The position numbers and the translations under genes are program-made. DNA of 64,000 nt from Donghicola eburneus (GTDB lineage: Bacteria > Pseudomonadota > Alphaproteobacteria > Rhodobacterales > Rhodobacteraceae), in the NCBI RefSeq assembly GCF_900115865.1, contig NZ_FOXY01000008.1, positions 1 through 64,000 of the forward strand, given 5' to 3'. Positions 62,758-64,000 of the stretch are shown here, in pieces; within the stretch, counting starts at the first letter, position 1, and each line of letters begins with the position of its first letter. A model generated the notes under the pieces. The model was given only the letters and a program-made list of their open reading frames with translations, searched no databases and was not told where the DNA came from.

Positions 62758-63049
62758 CGCATATCTCCTAACTGCTTGTGGTTGGCCCACAAAGGTCTGG
62801 TGCCGGTCTCAGAACTCTAGGTCTTCTCTCGGGTCCGCCGTAGCGCCCGCCAGAGGATCAGATCAGCTTTACTTCGGTCTCCCGAACGTCAGAGGGCCCG
62901 ATTGCCGCCAGAAGAAGACGGAATCGCACTGGGGCCTCCATGTGCGGGATGCGCGCGATATGTCAGGTTTTGCTGGGGTTGGCAAGGGGGGAGCATGTGT
63001 GAGACTAGCTTTGCAAGCAATGTTTTAAAAACATCTACAGGTTTCTTGT
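62758..63049. other. Gap between rplS and the AT-rich gene
   Basis: 292 bases without a supported gene. The rplS-proximal part is GC-rich leader and the last 60 bases turn AT-rich, marking a composition boundary near 62990. It contains the palindrome ATGTTTT-A-AAAACAT (63020-63034), listed next. Confidence 0.45.
63020..63034 (+). promoter_or_regulatory. 15-base palindrome before the AT-rich gene
   Basis: ATGTTTT-A-AAAACAT is a perfect 7-1-7 palindrome ending 15 bases before the ATG at 63050, overlapping the expected ribosome-binding site or promoter end. Candidate operator. Confidence 0.5.
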
Positions 63050-63553
63050 ATGGAAGATAAATTAGATATTGATGTCATTGGGTGGTTTCTGGGCGTTTTA
63101 CATAGCTTGAATGCTTTGCTTTCAGACTATTCCCTAATCTTTACCGCCGCCGTTGTGCCAATTGCCACTTTTCTGGTTAACCGTTCGACGCAAAGGCGAT
63201 TAAGAGAATCTTCTATTGCCACTGAAGTATCAAGAATGCGCCATATATGGCTCAATGAACTGCGTGCGGAAATGTCGGAGTTTGGGAAGCTGGCGCTTCT
63301 TGGTGACAAGTCGCGGACGGAGGATATTGCCAAGATTTACAATGCGATATTCCTTCGTCTGAATCGGGAAGATAAACACTTTTTAGAATTGCATCGTATA
63401 TGCAAGCGTTGTCTCAACGATATAAATTCAGGGAGGGCGCATGGAGCGGATAATCCAGATAATCCATATCATGACTATATGGATATATCGAGAAAGATCC
63501 TAAAAGAAGAGTGGGAAAGAATCAAAGACGATTTGAAAAGTGGGAGTGTTTGA
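63050..63553 (+). CDS. AT-rich hypothetical protein with N-terminal membrane helix, 167 aa
   Basis: I do not recognise this protein. Residues about 25-45 (YSLIFTAAVVPIATFLV) form one membrane helix; the rest is charged and helical (STQRRLRESSIATEVSRMRH) and ends in EEWERIKDDLKSGSV. Codon use is AT-rich and unlike all neighbours. It lies between rplS and trmD, which normally adjoin, and on the opposite strand, so it is most likely acquired. Its stop is 8 bases from the convergent trmD stop. Small single-helix proteins of this kind sometimes belong to phage-defence or toxin loci; nothing here proves that. Confidence 0.7.
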   Translation: MEDKLDIDVIGWFLGVLHSLNALLSDYSLIFTAAVVPIATFLVNRSTQRRLRESSIATEVSRMRHIWLNELRAEMSEFGKLALLGDKSRTEDIAKIYNAIFLRLNREDKHFLELHRICKRCLNDINSGRAHGADNPDNPYHDYMDISRKILKEEWERIKDDLKSGSV

Positions 63554-63561
63554 AGAAGTCC

Positions 63562-64000
63562 TCACTCCAACAAATCCGGCCGCCGCTCCCGAGTAATCCG
63601 CTCGGATTCCTCTTTCCGCCAGTCGGCCACCTTGCCGTGGTGGCCGGACATCAGGACTTCGGGGATTTCGCGGCCTTTCCAGACGGCGGGGCGGGTGTAT
63701 TGGCCGTGCTCTAGGCGGCCGTTGGAGAAGCTCTCTTCTTCGATGCTTTCGGCGTTGCCCAAGACGCCCGGGATCAGGCGGACGGTGGCGTCGAGCAGCG
63801 CGTGGGCCGCGATTTCGCCGCCCGTCATCACGAAGTCCCCCAGAGAGACCTCCTGGATGCCGTAGTGTTCCAGCACGCGTTCGTCCACGCCCTCGAACCG
63901 GCCGCAGAGGATGGTGACGCCGTCGCAGGCGGACAGGGTGCGGGCCATCTCTTGGTCGATGCGTTTGCCGCGGGGGGACATGTAGAGGATCGGCCAGTTG
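63562..64000 (-). CDS. trmD: tRNA (guanine37-N1)-methyltransferase TrmD, 5' end outside window
   Basis: The visible 146 residues are the C-terminal part of TrmD; the frame runs off the window. The S-adenosylmethionine knot is clear: [51 protein letters not shown] and RLIPGVLG, then the tRNA-binding tail [21 protein letters not shown]. The end, RRPDLLE, is normal. Confidence 0.95.
   Translation of the reverse strand, partial: NWPILYMSPRGKRIDQEMARTLSACDGVTILCGRFEGVDERVLEHYGIQEVSLGDFVMTGGEIAAHALLDATVRLIPGVLGNAESIEEESFSNGRLEHGQYTRPAVWKGREIPEVLMSGHHGKVADWRKEESERITRERRPDLLE

Noticed and set aside
62854-62940. A 27-codon minus-strand frame upstream of rplS beginning MEAPVRF
   Set aside because: Too short and without a ribosome-binding site; it may be leftover of the old trmD-rplS junction but cannot be supported.
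1-64000. CRISPR arrays or long direct repeats
   Set aside because: None seen on reading through; repeats found are short inverted repeats at gene borders.

Overview
The window reads as chromosomal DNA of an alphaproteobacterium of the Rhodobacterales (Roseobacter/Rhodobacter type). The evidence is the hup/hyp gene order known from Rhodobacter capsulatus, the division regulator MipZ, the rsfS-rlmH-gpmI-envC-ctpA-rppH string, the rpmE-rplS-trmD string, a choXWV choline importer beside choline sulfatase, and a tripartite tricarboxylate transporter. The assignment rests on recognised protein families and gene order only; no database search was run.

Layout. 1-2980: a cut-off IS3-type transposase, a LysR-type regulator and a divergent FAD-dependent amine/amino-acid oxidoreductase. 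2984-22338, all on the minus strand: a complete uptake [NiFe]-hydrogenase island. In transcription order it holds hupT-hupU-hupV-hypF (H2 sensor and maturation), hupS-hupL, an uncatalogued 58-codon membrane-protein gene, hupC, then hupD-F-G-H-J-K, hypA-hypB, hupR, hypC-hypD-hypE. Most junctions overlap by 1-8 bases. 22447-27036: betC, divergent from choXWV, with a BetI-like operator between. 27033-31178: an ynjF-ynjB-ynjC-ynjD-like importer with a CDP-alcohol phosphotransferase. 31443-37010: a large MscS-family channel, an AcoR-like regulator without an AAA+ domain, an aldehyde dehydrogenase and a DUF779 protein. 37079-43441: a two-component system (TctD/TctE-like) with a translationally coupled periplasmic binding protein, divergent from tctCBA. 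43495-47934: TetR/DUF1772 pair, a membrane-anchored ClpP-like protein paired with a coiled-coil membrane protein, and an AraC-type regulator. 47986-54604: tRNA-Pro(CGG), a DMT transporter, and leuB, leuD and leuC with two extra genes between leuB and leuD. 54839-60562: housekeeping string rsfS to rppH. 60696-64000: mipZ, an unknown gene, rpmE, rplS, an AT-rich foreign-looking gene, and the start-truncated trmD.

How it works together. HupUV senses H2 in the cytoplasm and controls the kinase HupT, which acts on HupR; HupR controls hupSL. HupSL oxidises H2 in the periplasm and passes electrons through cytochrome b HupC to quinone. HypA/B supply nickel, HypC/D/E/F build the Fe(CN)2CO centre, and HupD removes the HupL C-terminal peptide. 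The rest of the window is dominated by solute uptake (choline and choline sulfate, an unknown YnjB substrate, a carboxylate through TctCBA), each next to its own likely regulator or operator.

Most notable for follow-up: the unannotated small membrane protein between hupL and hupC; a HupR whose Walker B and GAFTGA motifs are both degenerate; the ClpP-like/coiled-coil membrane pair; the AcoR-like regulator with a nested four-copy operator; and an AT-rich gene with its own palindrome inserted between rplS and trmD.
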